From Carex sylvatica (Eukaryota; Streptophyta; Magnoliopsida; Poales; Cyperaceae), in assembly GCA_964058845.1 (NCBI GenBank), contig CAXKVR010000291.1:1-64000 (forward strand): a stretch of DNA of 64,000 nt, read 5' to 3'. A program made the position numbers and the translations under genes. This document shows, one piece after another, positions 12,432 through 24,140 of the stretch; the first letter of the stretch is position 1; each line of letters starts with the position of its first letter. Below the pieces are notes generated by a model that made no database searches, was not told the origin of the DNA, and was given only the letters and a program-made list of their open reading frames with translations.

Positions 12432-12539
12432 ATTTTGAAAGCAATGTCATGGTACTTGTCGGGCCTTAATTTGATTGACAGACGACTGAGGACAATTTGA
12501 GTATTTTTTCCATTCTTTCTTCTTTTGTTGTTCAAATTT

Positions 12540-13620
12540 TTCTTTGTTTCTATAAAAATATCAGTATTTAAATTGGTCAATTTCCGAAAACAAATGAGTT
12601 ATTTCCGAAAACAAATTGGCAGTTTGGTCGATTACAAATTATGTCACTATATAAACATAAAAATTAGAGAAATAATTCATTTGCTCTCAGAACTATCCAC
12701 TTGAAAGACCGGTATTTTTCTAAAACATGTTACATATTTTTATCATAAATTTAAAATAACTTTTAATTTAAAATTAAGTCATTAAGATGGATAAATTTGT
12801 GTATTTTTGAAATTTAGAAGGGTAAATATGATATTATGAACTTTAAAAAATAAAATACGTAATTTTCAAGTTTTTGTAGAGTTTAATGAAATTCCCCTTA
12901 AATTTTTTTTCTACGAACAAAGAGATCAGGATAAGATTCCCTCTGCCTCGTCACTGCCAACACTGCATGCACGCGGATGCGCCTACAAAAAATGACCAAA
13001 TTGACCCCCTGTTCAGTCCTTTTGCAGATTTGCTAGTAAGCACTATATGTACTTTCTGATTTAGCAAGAATCCACAGGAAACATTAAATATTTCCTGGCG
13101 CCCCTTGTATTGGATCAACTAAATGAGTTGGCGCTCTATGCAATTGTTCTGTAATTGCTGTGCTCTGAACATTCCAACTTTAAGAAGAAAAAATTGATTG
13201 ATTGTTAATGTCCACTAGCCCAAACAGTTGCTTTCAATTCTTTAATAAAAAAAAAGTGATTCACACAAAAACTTATCTTAATGACCTGTGTTAAGTAGAT
13301 GTAATTGTTGTTAATTGATTTGATTATATCTTCCACTATACAACAGATAAAGTCAAGAGTATACTAGACTTTTTCACATAAAACTTGACCAGATCATCAT
13401 GAGAATACAAGTTTTCCTAAATCTAAATTTCAATAGCAATTACCAGCACCGAAGCCGGAAGATAAATTATATCATTGACTAAGCTTAGTTTAAAAAAAAC
13501 CCAATAAACGGTGGATCCACACCGCCCAGATATCGATTTATGCGCTATCCACGTGGCAATAAATGCACACAGAGAAATTTCTTAAATCGTAGGAACTATT
13601 CGGTAACAGGAGGATTAAAT
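12540..13620. other. Intergenic DNA of the copy B flank
   Basis: Aligns to 5440-6040 and 6330-6790 of the copy A flank. No gene, promoter or RNA gene recognised. Confidence 0.5.
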
Positions 13621-13632
13621 AGGATCCGTATC

Positions 13633-14107
13633 TAGGGCTGTCAACGAGTTGGCTCGGGCCGAGCTGGGTCTTGGCTTAGCTTGTTAATTCTGGTCTGACT
13701 CTGGACCGAACGAGTTGAACCTAAGTCTCCCAAGTCAAAAGCTTTGGCTCAGCTTGTGACAAGCCAGCCCGAGCTAGCTCACTGGACTTTATTGAACTGC
13801 TATTATACAAATTCAAAAATATAAAATAAGAAAGCTCATTCATACATGCAACAGCCAAGTCAATTCATGCAACAACCAAGCCAATTCATACAACATATAA
13901 ATCAACACAAAATAACACAAAATAACCGAGCTGGCTCGGTCTAAGCTGACCTCTGGCTCGGTCTAAGCTGACCTCTGGCTCAGCTTGTTTATTTTGGCCC
14001 AAGCCTGAGTTGAGCTGGCTCGTTAACAGCTCGATCCACTATCGGGCAAGCGAGCTAGAGGCGAGTCACGAGCGATCCACGAGCTACGAGCTTTTTTAAC
14101 ACCCCTA
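13633..14107. mobile_element. hAT-like MITE (TAGGGCTGTCAA ... TTAACACCCCTA)
   Basis: A 475-bp insertion with inverted ends TAGGGCTGTCAACGAG and TTTTTTAACACCCCTA. It is flanked by TCCGTATC (13625-13632) and TCTGTATC (14108-14115), an 8-bp duplication with one mismatch. The copy A flank at 6795-6810 has the uninterrupted site. The interior is full of GAGCT/GGCTCG words. No coding capacity. Confidence 0.8.
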
Positions 14108-14220
14108 TCTGTATCCTCGCAGGTACCTGACTCAATACTCGGGGTGCAAACGGATCGGATTGTGGTAATTCATATCCGTATCCGCTTTTATTTTTCGAAT
14201 ACAGATACGGATTAGATATT

Positions 14221-17200
14221 ATGGATAGGTTAAGAGATACTAGCCAGTCAGCCTTTATAAAAAATAGGTATATTTTAGACAACATGATCTTAAGTCAAGA
14301 AATTCTCCATTCTAGCTTTGTAAACAAACAACCAGGAGTAGTGATTAAGATAAACTTTGAAAAAGCATACGATAAGATACATTGGGATTACTTAATAGAG
14401 ATATTAGCAAGTAGGAATTTTGGAACAAAATGGATTCAATGGATCACTCAATGGTTATATAGCTCACAGTCTTGCATCATTGTAAATGGGGAATTCACTG
14501 AATATTTTTATTGCAAAAGGGGGGTTCGACAAGGGCATCCTTTATCAACTTTTTTTTGTATATTTTAGCAGCCGATACACTTAGTAAACTTTTTACAAAA
14601 GGTAGAAGAGCTAATTTAGTTCGAGGCTTAGGACTGCCATGTGTAGAGAACAAAGCTATTACTAATTGCCACTATGCAGATAATACAGTTTTGTTTCTGA
14701 AAACACATGAAAGAAATATGGAGGCTGCATGGTGGATCATGCTTGCTTTTAGAGCAATATCGGGCATCAAAATAAATTATGACAAAACAGAATTGTATTC
14801 AATTGATGTCGATGTACATACTAATATAAAATTACAACAAATATATTTAGATATCAAGGGAGAGATTTTCTGATAAAATATCTAGGTTTACCACTACATT
14901 ATAAAAAATTACAACTAACAGATTGGACGTTTTTAGTAGATAAAGTAGGAAGAAGATTAAAACATTGGAAATTGTCCATCTTATCAATAGGTGGTAGATT
15001 AACTCTTTTAAATTCAGTTCTTACTTCTATTCCTTTATATTCCCTTTCAGTTTATAGAATTTCAATTACAGTAATAACAAATTGATAAAGTTAGGAAGAA
15101 GTTTCTTTGGCAAGGTCACTCGAGAAAGAAAAAGTTCATACTAATAGACTGGTATACATCTTGTTTAGCCAAACAATTTGGAGGATTAGGCATTGTGAAT
15201 ATATCTCTTTTACTTAAATGGTGGTGAAAATTGAAGAATAATGAATATTATAGCCCTTGGAAAGCATTAGTTACATATAAATATATTTCTCACAATTCAG
15301 CTTCATTTTCTATATTCTGGTCCGCATTGCTAAAATTTAGTCATATAGGTGATATGAGTGTCTCACACACACTAGGAGTAAATATCCAAATTAAATTCTA
15401 GACTGATCATTGGTACCAAAACTGTGCATTAGCTGTTAAGTATTACACCTTGTATACAAAATGTAGCAACAAAGAAGTCTTGTTAGCTGATGTAATTCAT
15501 TCACAAGGGCAAATAGTTAGGTTTAGGGTTGAATTAGCAGGATTAGATTATTAAGAATGGGCAGATCTACTCCATATCATCAGTACAACTTCTGTCACTC
15601 TCCCTAATGACTATATTGAGTGGAAATGAGAAGCTTCAGGAAGGTTTTTAACACACTCCATATGTTAGTCCCAAAGGCACCTAGAGGGAGGTGATTAGGC
15701 TTTTTTGTATATTTTTGGTCTAAATAATAATATTCTAGCGTGTTTATAAGTTATTTTTGGCGAAAATTAGAATAACTTTGTCCTAAATTAAATATAAAGT
15801 AAATAAAGTTAATAGTAGAGTTTAGATACACTTGACATGACAGTTGTTTACGGAGTTCGGCACTAACGTCTATGTCTCTGGGGCTCCCGACCTTCTAGAT
15901 GACGTGCCTTTCTTTACCCAATGAGAAAGGAGTACAAGGTGAAACTGGTGAGCCCTTACAATTCTTTTGGGAAGTCACATGGTCCTAACAGGACAATCTG
16001 AGTCGAAAGGACTTCAAGGATTGCAAAATGAGCACAAGGCTTGAAGTAGTAAATGATTCGATCACACAATATCACTCTAAGAGTTAGTTGATTGATTGAA
16101 TAAGCTTAAGATTGATTGTGTATATTGAAGTTGGAGTGCACAAGCAACAATGGCTTTCTCTAAATCTGTTAATATAAAATATTGAAGTTGGACGTGGCTA
16201 AAGTGATACTCCAAATCTTGGTATAGCTTATATTTATAGAGAGTTGATTAAAAGAAAGTAAGTGGTGTTGACTGTTGAAACGGTACAATAGACTATTACA
16301 ACGGTAGATCAATCAGAGTGGTTTGGAGTATAACGGTGGTCACTGTTGATCATAGTAGATGACCGTGATCACGGTTTCCATCACAGAAATCCTCTGAAAG
16401 GATTAGCATTCGGTGACGCTAAAATCTATTTTATGCATAATGGAATTTGTACATAATTTATTTATTCCGTTATCACGGTCAGTGGACCATGACAACGGTA
16501 AGCCTCACTTAGGTCAATCTCAAGCTTATTTTACCAATCTTACATATACGTTATCCTTAATCTTGAGTTAATATTTTTGCTATCCAGTGTCTTGTGCCAT
16601 CATGACTACATCCATAATGTTATATTGCAGTGTATTAATTCATCCTTGATGTGTAATTATTAGTCCTTTACTTGTCATGAATTTGCACATATACTCAAGA
16701 GAAAAACTGTAAAATGCAATTATGTATGTTTTGCAAATCTAGTCAAACAGATAAGTCGATGGCTCCCAAAAGTCAACACCATATACACACTTCTTAATTT
16801 TGAGGGGATAAAACCTAAAGAATCAATGATATAGTGGAAATTACCGGTTCTGCCAAAAATAAGAATTTTAATGTGGCTAGTGTCACACAACACAATATTC
16901 ACCAAAGACAAACTTAGCTTGAAATGGTGGATAGGAGACCAAACTTGTCATTTCTGTCTTGAAAATGAATTTATTGATCATTTTTTCATCAAATGCCCTC
17001 TAGCACAACAAATATGATTTTATTTAGGTAAAAGTCAATGCAAAATTAGAATACAAGGAATGACTTTTTATATTTTGCTCAATCCCTAAATTATGAAAAT
17101 AAAACTAGTTTCCTAATTGTACTTAGTGTAGTAAGTTGGAATCTTTGAAAACATAGAAATAAAATTTGTTTTACTAACTGTGATATTAAAACTGCTAGAA

Positions 17201-17690
17201 CACTGATTTTGCTAATTAAAACATTGTGTTGATATTGGACAGGTAACATGAAGAAGAAAATCAAGGATGCAGTTGGAGAGTGGCTTCTTGTAATTGAAGA
17301 TGCCATACCTCTAACTCAGTTCATTCCCATGAAAATAGTTGTTTATCAGCCCCCTTATGGCTCTGGAGGGGTGGCACCAGAGTTTCCCTAGTGGATTGTG
17401 AAGAAAACTCTCCAATTTTTTTTATTAAGATATAAGTAGCCTTAGTCTATTACTTAGTGGTCTAATATACACTAATCTACTTTTGGAGTATTGCTAGTAT
17501 TAGACTTTGGTTATTGTATGCTCTATTAAGTAGTGTTTTGTTGATTTCTATAGATTCTGAGGACATGACTAGTTATGACTATGGTTAATATAGTCCAAAC
17601 AAACAGTATTTTGGTGTAATTATATATATATTCCAATCAATGGAATGGGCTTGAAATAGCCTCTCTCTCTCTCTTTTTTTTTTTAAAAAG
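14221..17690 (+). mobile_element. 5'-truncated, decayed non-LTR retrotransposon (LINE)
   Basis: Begins inside the reverse-transcriptase domain (SQSAFIKNRYILDN, then NFEKAYDKIHWDYL, GVRQGHPLS, and the catalytic box decayed to YADN where plant LINEs read FADD or YADD). It continues through the thumb region (YLGLPLHYKKL, IGGRLTLLNSVLTSIPLYSLS) and, after an interruption, the C-terminal zf-RVT motif (CHFCLENEFIDHFFIKCP at about 16948-17005). The frame is broken at about 14560, at 15080 and at several stops. The 3' untranslated region runs to a CT-rich and poly-T stretch near 17660-17690. It sits inside the GGATACGG-rich MITE at 14141. A possible target duplication is GATTAGATATTATGGATA (14210-14227) against GATTAAATTATGGATA (17713-17728), which is uncertain. 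Confidence 0.8.
15660..16700. mobile_element. Unclassified insertion inside the LINE
   Basis: About 1 kb separates the LINE regions before and after it, so it is a nested insertion. It starts near GTTAGTCCCAAAGGCACC and ends before the LINE sequence resumes near 16700. It contains no long open frame, no clear terminal repeats and no convincing target duplication. Repeated ACGGT/ACCGT words (CGGTACAATAG, ACGGTAGATC, ATAACGGTGG) are visible at 16280-16500. The family is unknown; an LTR-derived or large non-autonomous element is possible. Confidence 0.45.
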
Positions 17691-18545
17691 GTATGATTAA
17701 AAAAATATAACCGATTAAATTATGGATACGTTTACAAAATTAATAATTTAATATCTGAACCGGAACCAATATTATAATGGATAGGATATGGATTTGATTT
17801 AATTATCCGACCTATAACCGAACTCGACTCGATACCTGTATAAATGCCCAATAAAATGATAATACTATTTTTTTATAATTATTTAATATAAAAACATATA
17901 TTAATAGCTATGGAAGAAGACAATTATTTGCAGTATTTTTTAATTTTTTGAATAAAATTTGTTGCTCTTTTTGCATAGATCATTGAAATCAAATGTCATG
18001 TTCACCTTTTGTCTATAAATTTCTGAAACTAATTAATTCCTTTATTGTTCTTTTTGTCTACCATATAGCCTTTCTACATGGATCATTGAAATTTATTAAT
18101 ATTCTATTCGTGGATTTTTGAAACCATAGAATGAAATCACTATCTCTAATATTTTACTTTCTAAAATTATCTCACCTTTAATATTTTGAAGCAGATTTTA
18201 ATTTATATTATAATGATATATTATGTTTGGATGTTCAAGAAATTATAATTATATTTAAACATAAAGGGTTTCTCAAATTCTTGTCAGTTTGCAACATGTA
18301 CCCGCTCCGGATCCGGATCCGCCCCGGATCCGAACTAGACCCGATAATCTACAAACAAGCTATGAGTATCTATTTACTCGAAATCGAAAGACTGAATTCG
18401 AAATATTTACGGATATATAGATATCCAGATCTAAACCCGATCCAATTTAAACTAATAAGTATATGGATCGAAACACTTTTAGAGTATAGATCTAAATATT
18501 GGTATTCGGACAGGGTCCGATAGCACCTCTAGTCCCTTCTCTCCT
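17690..18545. other. Degenerate repeat DNA upstream of WRKY copy C
   Basis: Rich in GGATCCGGATCC and ATCCGA words and ending near GATAGCACCTCTAG, which looks like one terminus of a hAT-like MITE without a clear partner. The open frame at 18227-18523 lies in this low-complexity DNA and is not a gene. Confidence 0.4.
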
Positions 18546-18549
18546 TCCT

Positions 18550-18611
18550 CTCATAAATGAAACTATATATATTTAACAAAATAAGATAAATATAATTGTC
18601 TTAGTTTATCA
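18550..18611 (+). promoter_or_regulatory. Candidate core promoter of WRKY copy C
   Basis: ACTATATATATTTAAC at about 18562-18577 could be a TATA box 35-50 bases before the exon 1 ATG at 18611. Very short leader if so, and nothing shows it is active. Confidence 0.3.
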
Positions 18612-20539
18612 TGGAATCATACAGCCAGAGATCTGATATTAGCCTCGACTTAAATGTCGCTCTGAGCTCGGCTGCGCTCTCAGAACCCCCTAGCGTTAGT
18701 TGCTATATTTGATATTTCATTCTAAATTTGCAAAACATAGCATTATATATGGTGTGGTGAAGATCCAATTGGTACAGAATGCATCATATACACTGTCATG
18801 CTATTAATCAATGCATATGAAAAATATAAATTACATAGAATAAATATCACATTTTATTGTTGTTTTGCTTAATTAAGGCGAGAGAGCTAGAAGCAAAATT
18901 GACCGAGATAAATGAGGAGAACACGAGGCTTCATGACATCCTCAACATGTTTATTGAGAATTACTAGTATCGTGCCCATGTGTTGCGACGGAACATATAA
19001 TAAGAGAAAAACAATTCATACAAAATAATATATTTTCATAAATAAAGACCAATAAAATGAATAATTATTCAACAAATCCGATATGTCAATAGATACAAAA
19101 CTCTTAACATAGACACATTCATTGTAGAATTCCTTGCGTATTAGCCACAGTTTACTTAAAATGAAAATGTGCATAGCTTTTCTTCCATTTGCAAAGAACA
19201 TAATCACTACTGTGAATCAATTCAACAATCTCAAAGATGTTAATTATTACTACAATTTATTTGGTTTCACTAAAGAAGTCCGTAGACCTAATATATTAAT
19301 TGAAAAGGTCTAAGAATTACATAAAGTACTTTACAACCTACAAAGCAAAATACAACAGACTACTTTAAGTTATCAACGTTTCCTAATTTATAAAAAGGGT
19401 AAAAAACACCTATCTACCTTTGTAAGCATATTACATCTTAGTATCTTAGTACATCAAATTCCTACCTTATTAAGCATAGGATAACTGAAGTTAGCTAAAA
19501 ACAAAAAGCGGAAGTTCATAGCTGAAATACAGACACAAAATTAGATGTACAAACTAACAAACAAAAGATACCCTACATCTTTCAATACCTACATGGATTA
19601 AGTAATCTGCACATTCAAAATTGTCATATTCTACATGTTCAGCCGCATGAACATCACTATGTAAAATGAGGTCGATTGGTTCAGTTCTTTCTTAGCCGGT
19701 GAAGCCACCGATCACTGAAAACAATCAAGCAAATAAGTATGTGGTTAGATATATGACTAAATAAATATTTGGATAAATAATAAAATATATTTACAACAAT
19801 GTACATCTATCCCTTTACATTGGAAATATTATATTTAAATACACACCTCTGAAAAAAGAAAATGAAATTTTAGACCCTAGATGTAAATGTCCTTTACATC
19901 CCTCCCTTCTACATTTTCTCCAAAATAATTACAAACCACACTCCACTTCTTTTTACACAAGTGTACACACTAAAGGTATTAGAGTACATGGGGATGTTTC
20001 ATACTTCCTTTCTTCTAGGGTTAATTTTCTATTTACCCTTCAAAACTTCTTCAATTTTCTATTTACCCTTGTACTCTTTATTATATCTAATATATTCCTC
20101 AACTCTTTTCATTAGTTTCTATTTATCCATAAAAATAATTAACCACATTTAAATATTATTAAAATCTATCTTTTCCCATTATACCCTTTGTCTTTCTCTT
20201 CATCTATCTCTTCCTAGTGACAAAATTGCATATTGCTTCGACTTTATTATTCTACAAAATGTGCAGACCTCGACTAATCTGATACAAATGAATTTCATTA
20301 GGATCTAAATATCTCATTCCATGTACCTAACTGAGATTGAAAAGCTTTGCAAACATTAATAAATTACATTCCATGCAAATTCGTATTATCGGACGTGCAA
20401 TCACGCATCAAGTCTAAAGAAATTTTTGGTACATTGAATCCAAAATAAATTGTCTTATACCACCCAAGAGATGTTCAAAAAATTAAATATATAATTTGAT
20501 AATACAAACTTGCATCTAAATATCGGCCTACATGGCTAT

Positions 20540-20965
20540 GACAGAGGGAGGACAAATTAGATGGTCTTTCATGAAGATCTGGACAAGTACAACACCAACC
20601 ACTGTTCAAATCTTCACTAAAAGGAAAGATCCTGACAATCAATGTATTACGAAAAAGGAAGATTAATTGTCAGTCGAGGTGCGTGATGTGCAATATATGT
20701 CCTGTTGAAATCGCAATGCATCTAAACTTCATGTGTCCCTTTTACGAGAACCTTCGGAGCCAAATTTGGCAGCTTATAAGGGTTCTAACAGCTTTGTACC
20801 GGGACTGGTACCGGCCTCAATGGTACATAACCTATGGATTTCCTCCAGGAGTGCGACATTGGCAATTGGCATAAGAGGATACAGTGAATGGTGTTGTTGG
20901 TTGATGGTAGGCTGTGGAACATTTGGAAACAATGAAACATTCACATCTTTAGAAATACAGGTTTA
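20540..20965 (+). pseudogene. LINE C-terminal zf-RVT fragment inside the Helitron
   Basis: Plus-strand reading gives a KIWTSTTPTTVQIF-like start, then after a frameshift CVMCNICPVEIAMHLNFMCP and NLRSQIWQ. This spacing of cysteines and histidine followed by CPF...IW is the zinc-binding domain that follows reverse transcriptase in plant LINEs. The frames are broken and no reverse transcriptase precedes it. It was either inserted into or captured by the Helitron. Confidence 0.65.
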
Positions 20966-22651
20966 AATATATCTATTAGGATCATTCAGTCATGCTATTA
21001 AGATGATACAATATTTACGAAACTTTTTCAAGATGTGTTACTACTGGGTGCACGTTAGAGAAGGCAAAAGACTGAAAAGTGAAGGCGAAAGGAAATCTAA
21101 AAGGGGTATAATCGGAAATATAAATTTTAAAATATGTGAGTAAACAGTAAGGATAAATAAAAAAGACTTAAAAGAGTTGAGGGATAAATATAATATACTG
21201 AAGTCTTGAGGGATAAATAAGAAATTTAGTAAGAGTTGAAGGGTACATAAGAAATTAACCCTTTCTTCTATGTCTTCATCAGGTTTTTCTTCGCTTCTGA
21301 TCCCATTGAATCACCAGTTGAAGCCTTTAGTCGTTGACGGAGCACAACCGTGTACTTTTCTAATGTTTATTTTTATTAAATCATGACCATTAAAAGTATA
21401 TTATTGTCTTGTTAATTCACCTGAAAAGCCCTATGATTAGAAACTATCCTTTTATTAAATGACATATTCCTTCATTATCACAAATGACATTTCGACCTTT
21501 TGCAAGGGTAAATATGGAATTTGTCATCCGTTAATATTTTTGAAATAGAAAGAGAAATATAATTTAATACAATATCTTTAGAAACTTGGAGCACTAATAA
21601 TAACCTCATCCAGATGACGACAAGCCAAAACACTCGGACTCCTCCCATGTAATTCATTATTGGCCTGTGCTGACCCCAAGTGGTACTGTAATTAAAAATT
21701 AACTAAGAAAAATCTTAGGTCAACAAATATACATGAGAATTTATGTGCAATACCACTACATAACATAAGCTAGCAAAAAAAGAAGGGCAAACATGGAAAA
21801 TCACCCGACTGTGTGGTATATGTGAATCCCCATGATTAAAAGTCACCAAGGAAGAATATATGAGTTCTCAAGTCTCAACTAATATTTATAAAGATCAGTA
21901 CTTTGGACTGTGCATTGAATTATTGACATCATCTAACAAAATGAATCCTAATTTGTTGTAATGGAAAGCCTAAAAATTAGGTGGATGATAATATTATCTT
22001 TCCATTCGAGAATTGAACAATATGTCAAGATGTAGGCATGAAATTAAAGATCTTAGTTAGTGTACCAGTATTAGTGTTGTCTCTGGCTGTTGCTATGTTA
22101 GGATTGCCTCTGAAGAGATGAGTGATTTGTGTATCTCAGCCAAGACCTCTCTCTCATACAAAGGAGCATCCTACCTAAAATTTCAAAGCATGTTAATACC
22201 ATCAATCTCAAACTAAATAAGAGACATAAATTTTGAGTCCGATTGTAAACAACCTTCATTTGACATCTACTGTGAAATAATGGTGAGGTCTAGATCTTAC
22301 TCCAGACATGTTAAGATGCATAAAAAAATAGATAACTGAACCAAAGAAAATGATTGTTTGAAAAAGCACTTTGAATTACAACCTCTTGGAGTAGCACAAG
22401 AGGAAGAAAAAGAATAGAAAAACAGGTTAACACAATAGAAAAAAGGTGCTGAGGACGGAAGAGTGCATATTCTTTTGCCATTTATGTTCTTGAAACAAAC
22501 ACAATTACATAAAAAAATATATCATTTTTTAAAAACTCTACAAGGAAGCAGAAATAATAGAAGACTATGTCAAGAGAAAACTACATGGTTACAATATGAG
22601 AATCGTTAAAAGAAAGAACTGGTTTTAAATTGGCCTCAGATTTAGTCATAC

Positions 22652-22925
22652 CCATCTCAAATTTCGGCAGACGAACTATGCCTTCTGTTGCTGAGAACAG
22701 AGACACCAAATCAAAAAGTTAAAATTCAATAGATTTTAATTGGAGATATAAAGCATGCAAAATCAGAATGATAGGTGTGTATATATCACCTGATACCTAG
22801 AAAAGACTGTACACTGCATGCATACCAGATGCAAGAAGAAGCATACAACATTACAACTCTCATGTTTGTAAACATACCAGACTTGCCAAAATTCTTTGCC
22901 AATTTAGAATTGAAAACTGCTCTTT
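22652..22925 (-). pseudogene. Two exon-like fragments of an unrecognised gene captured by the Helitron
   Basis: On the minus strand a segment ending at 22878 reads AVFNSKLAKNFGKS and is followed by a GTATGT donor. After an intron, CTCAG precedes 22690-22652, reading ATEGIVRLPKFEM up to another GTATGA donor. The two join in the same phase. Further downstream (about 22180-22100) a conceptual LYEREVLAEIHKSLISSEAI stretch could be a third piece, but its phase does not match without an indel. I do not recognise the gene. Exon borders with matching phase suggest genomic capture rather than chance. Confidence 0.5.
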
Positions 22926-23334
22926 ACAGGTTTGTGAAGATGAAGATCAAGAGGTACTTCACAACTTACTTTCTTTCGGTTCACACAATGTTTAATTAAT
23001 TTTGGAGGGGCGTCTGTGCTTCAAAACTGACACAATATACTTCAAAACCTGTAAAGAAAGATGGCGTCTGTGCTGGCGAGTCATCTCGTCAGAGGAGGAG
23101 TCGCTGGAGCAGGAGTTGGAGGAGTTGTTGGCGAATTATCTCCGCAGCCATGGCAATCATCTACGAAGAAGCAGTGACGGCAAAGAGAAATTTGGACTTA
23201 CGGGAAGAGAGATTTGGGTGATTGAGCGAGAGCGAGAGAGGGAGAGAGCGCTTTGGAGGCGGGCTAGGGTTTTCATAACGAAAGAGAAGCAGTTGAGTTA
23301 GATCTCTTCGGAAATTTCACATAAAAAAAAAAGG

Positions 23335-24140
23335 AGGTGTCGCACGATATTTTAGTGGTAATCCGTGTAGCGAGTATATTTATAACTAAATTCAGACTTC
23401 TATATTAAAAAAATAATGTATTTCATCAAAATAAGATAAATTATTTAATTGAAAAGCTCAGATTCAATTCAAATTTAGATCAATCAATCACAGCCATTGC
23501 AGAATTAGGACACTCAACATGAATTAGTATGCATAACATGCATAATATAGGAGAGGAGATACGGCACTAAGAAGTAAGATCACAGACCTCAACAATTGAT
23601 TATTTTCTACCGAAGAACAAAAAAATGCGGCATCTCTCACAAAGAAGAGAAAAATTGAGGACAGTTTAACAATCAGTTTTGATGACATTAGTAACAAAAA
23701 AATAGATGAAGTATTTAGCAAAGATAATCCATCAAGCAAGGGATCATTGTCGCATGATATTTTAGTGATAATCTGTGTAGCGAGTATATTTATAACTAAC
23801 TTCTATACGAACAAATAATGTATTTAATCAAAATAAGACATATTATTTAATTGGAGGACTCAAATTCAAATTTGGATCAATCAATCGTAGCTGTTGTAGA
23901 ATTAGGACACTCAACATGAATTAACATGCATAATATAGGAAAGGAGATACGGATCACAGATCTCAACAATTGGTTATTTCCTACCAAAGAACAAAAAAAA
24001 TGCGGCATTTCCCGCAAAGAAGAGAAAAATTAACGACGGTTTAACAATCAGTTTTGATGTCATTAGTAACGAAAGAACAAATGAAGTATTTAGCAAAGAT
24101 ACCCCATCAAGCAAGGGATCATTCAAGAGATTCCACGAAG
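23335..24140. repeat. Direct tandem duplication of Helitron end plus WRKY exon
   Basis: Copy 1 is about 23335-23748 and copy 2 about 23749-24140. Each starts at GTCGCACGATATTTTAGTGG or its variant, passes the Helitron 5' terminus (CATAATATAGGAGAGGAGAT or CATAATATAGGAAAGGAGAT) and runs into the WRKY zipper exon (AAGGGATCATT). Copy 1 is cut off at GGATCATTG and copy 2 continues to the exon end at 24203. Because both copies contain the transposon-WRKY junction, the duplication followed the insertion. Confidence 0.8.

Larger units (their letters stand above)
10710..12540. repeat. Direct tandem duplication, unit about 0.92 kb
   Basis: 10710-11560 and 11629-12540 match over most of their length. 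Both begin with CATATCATTGATGACGTTT or CATATCATTGATGTCGTTT, run through GTAGGTTGTTGGGGATGAAA, and each includes one foldback MITE and the GTCATGGTACTTGTCGG segment. This duplicates DNA within the copy B flank. The copies differ by small indels, so the event is not very recent. Confidence 0.7.
18964..23559 (-). mobile_element. Non-autonomous Helitron, 4.6 kb
   Basis: Read on the minus strand, the element starts TCTCCTCTCCTATATTATGC (from 23559) and ends with GC-rich CAACACATGGGCACGATACTAG-type sequence at 18964, i.e. a TC start and CTAG end. It sits exactly between A (18963) and T (23560), with no target duplication. Removing it restores the WRKY exon GAGAATTA|TACGGCACT, as read in copy B. These are Helitron hallmarks. 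No Rep/helicase coding sequence was recognised. The interior holds exon-like pieces of another gene on the minus strand (22652-22925), a CT-rich leader-like stretch near 23200-23290, and a plus-strand LINE fragment (20540-20965). Confidence 0.85.

Noticed and set aside
14221..14873. Reverse-transcriptase frames as a functional gene
   Set aside because: 5'-truncated, frameshifted, decayed catalytic box and interrupted by another insertion; a dead LINE.
23002..23301. 99-residue plus-strand frame rich in E and R
   Set aside because: It is antisense to the CT-rich leader-like region of the Helitron cargo; composition is low complexity (GAGAGAGC).
18964..23559. Helitron Rep/helicase gene
   Set aside because: Both strands were read for helicase or HUH motifs and none was found; the element looks non-autonomous.
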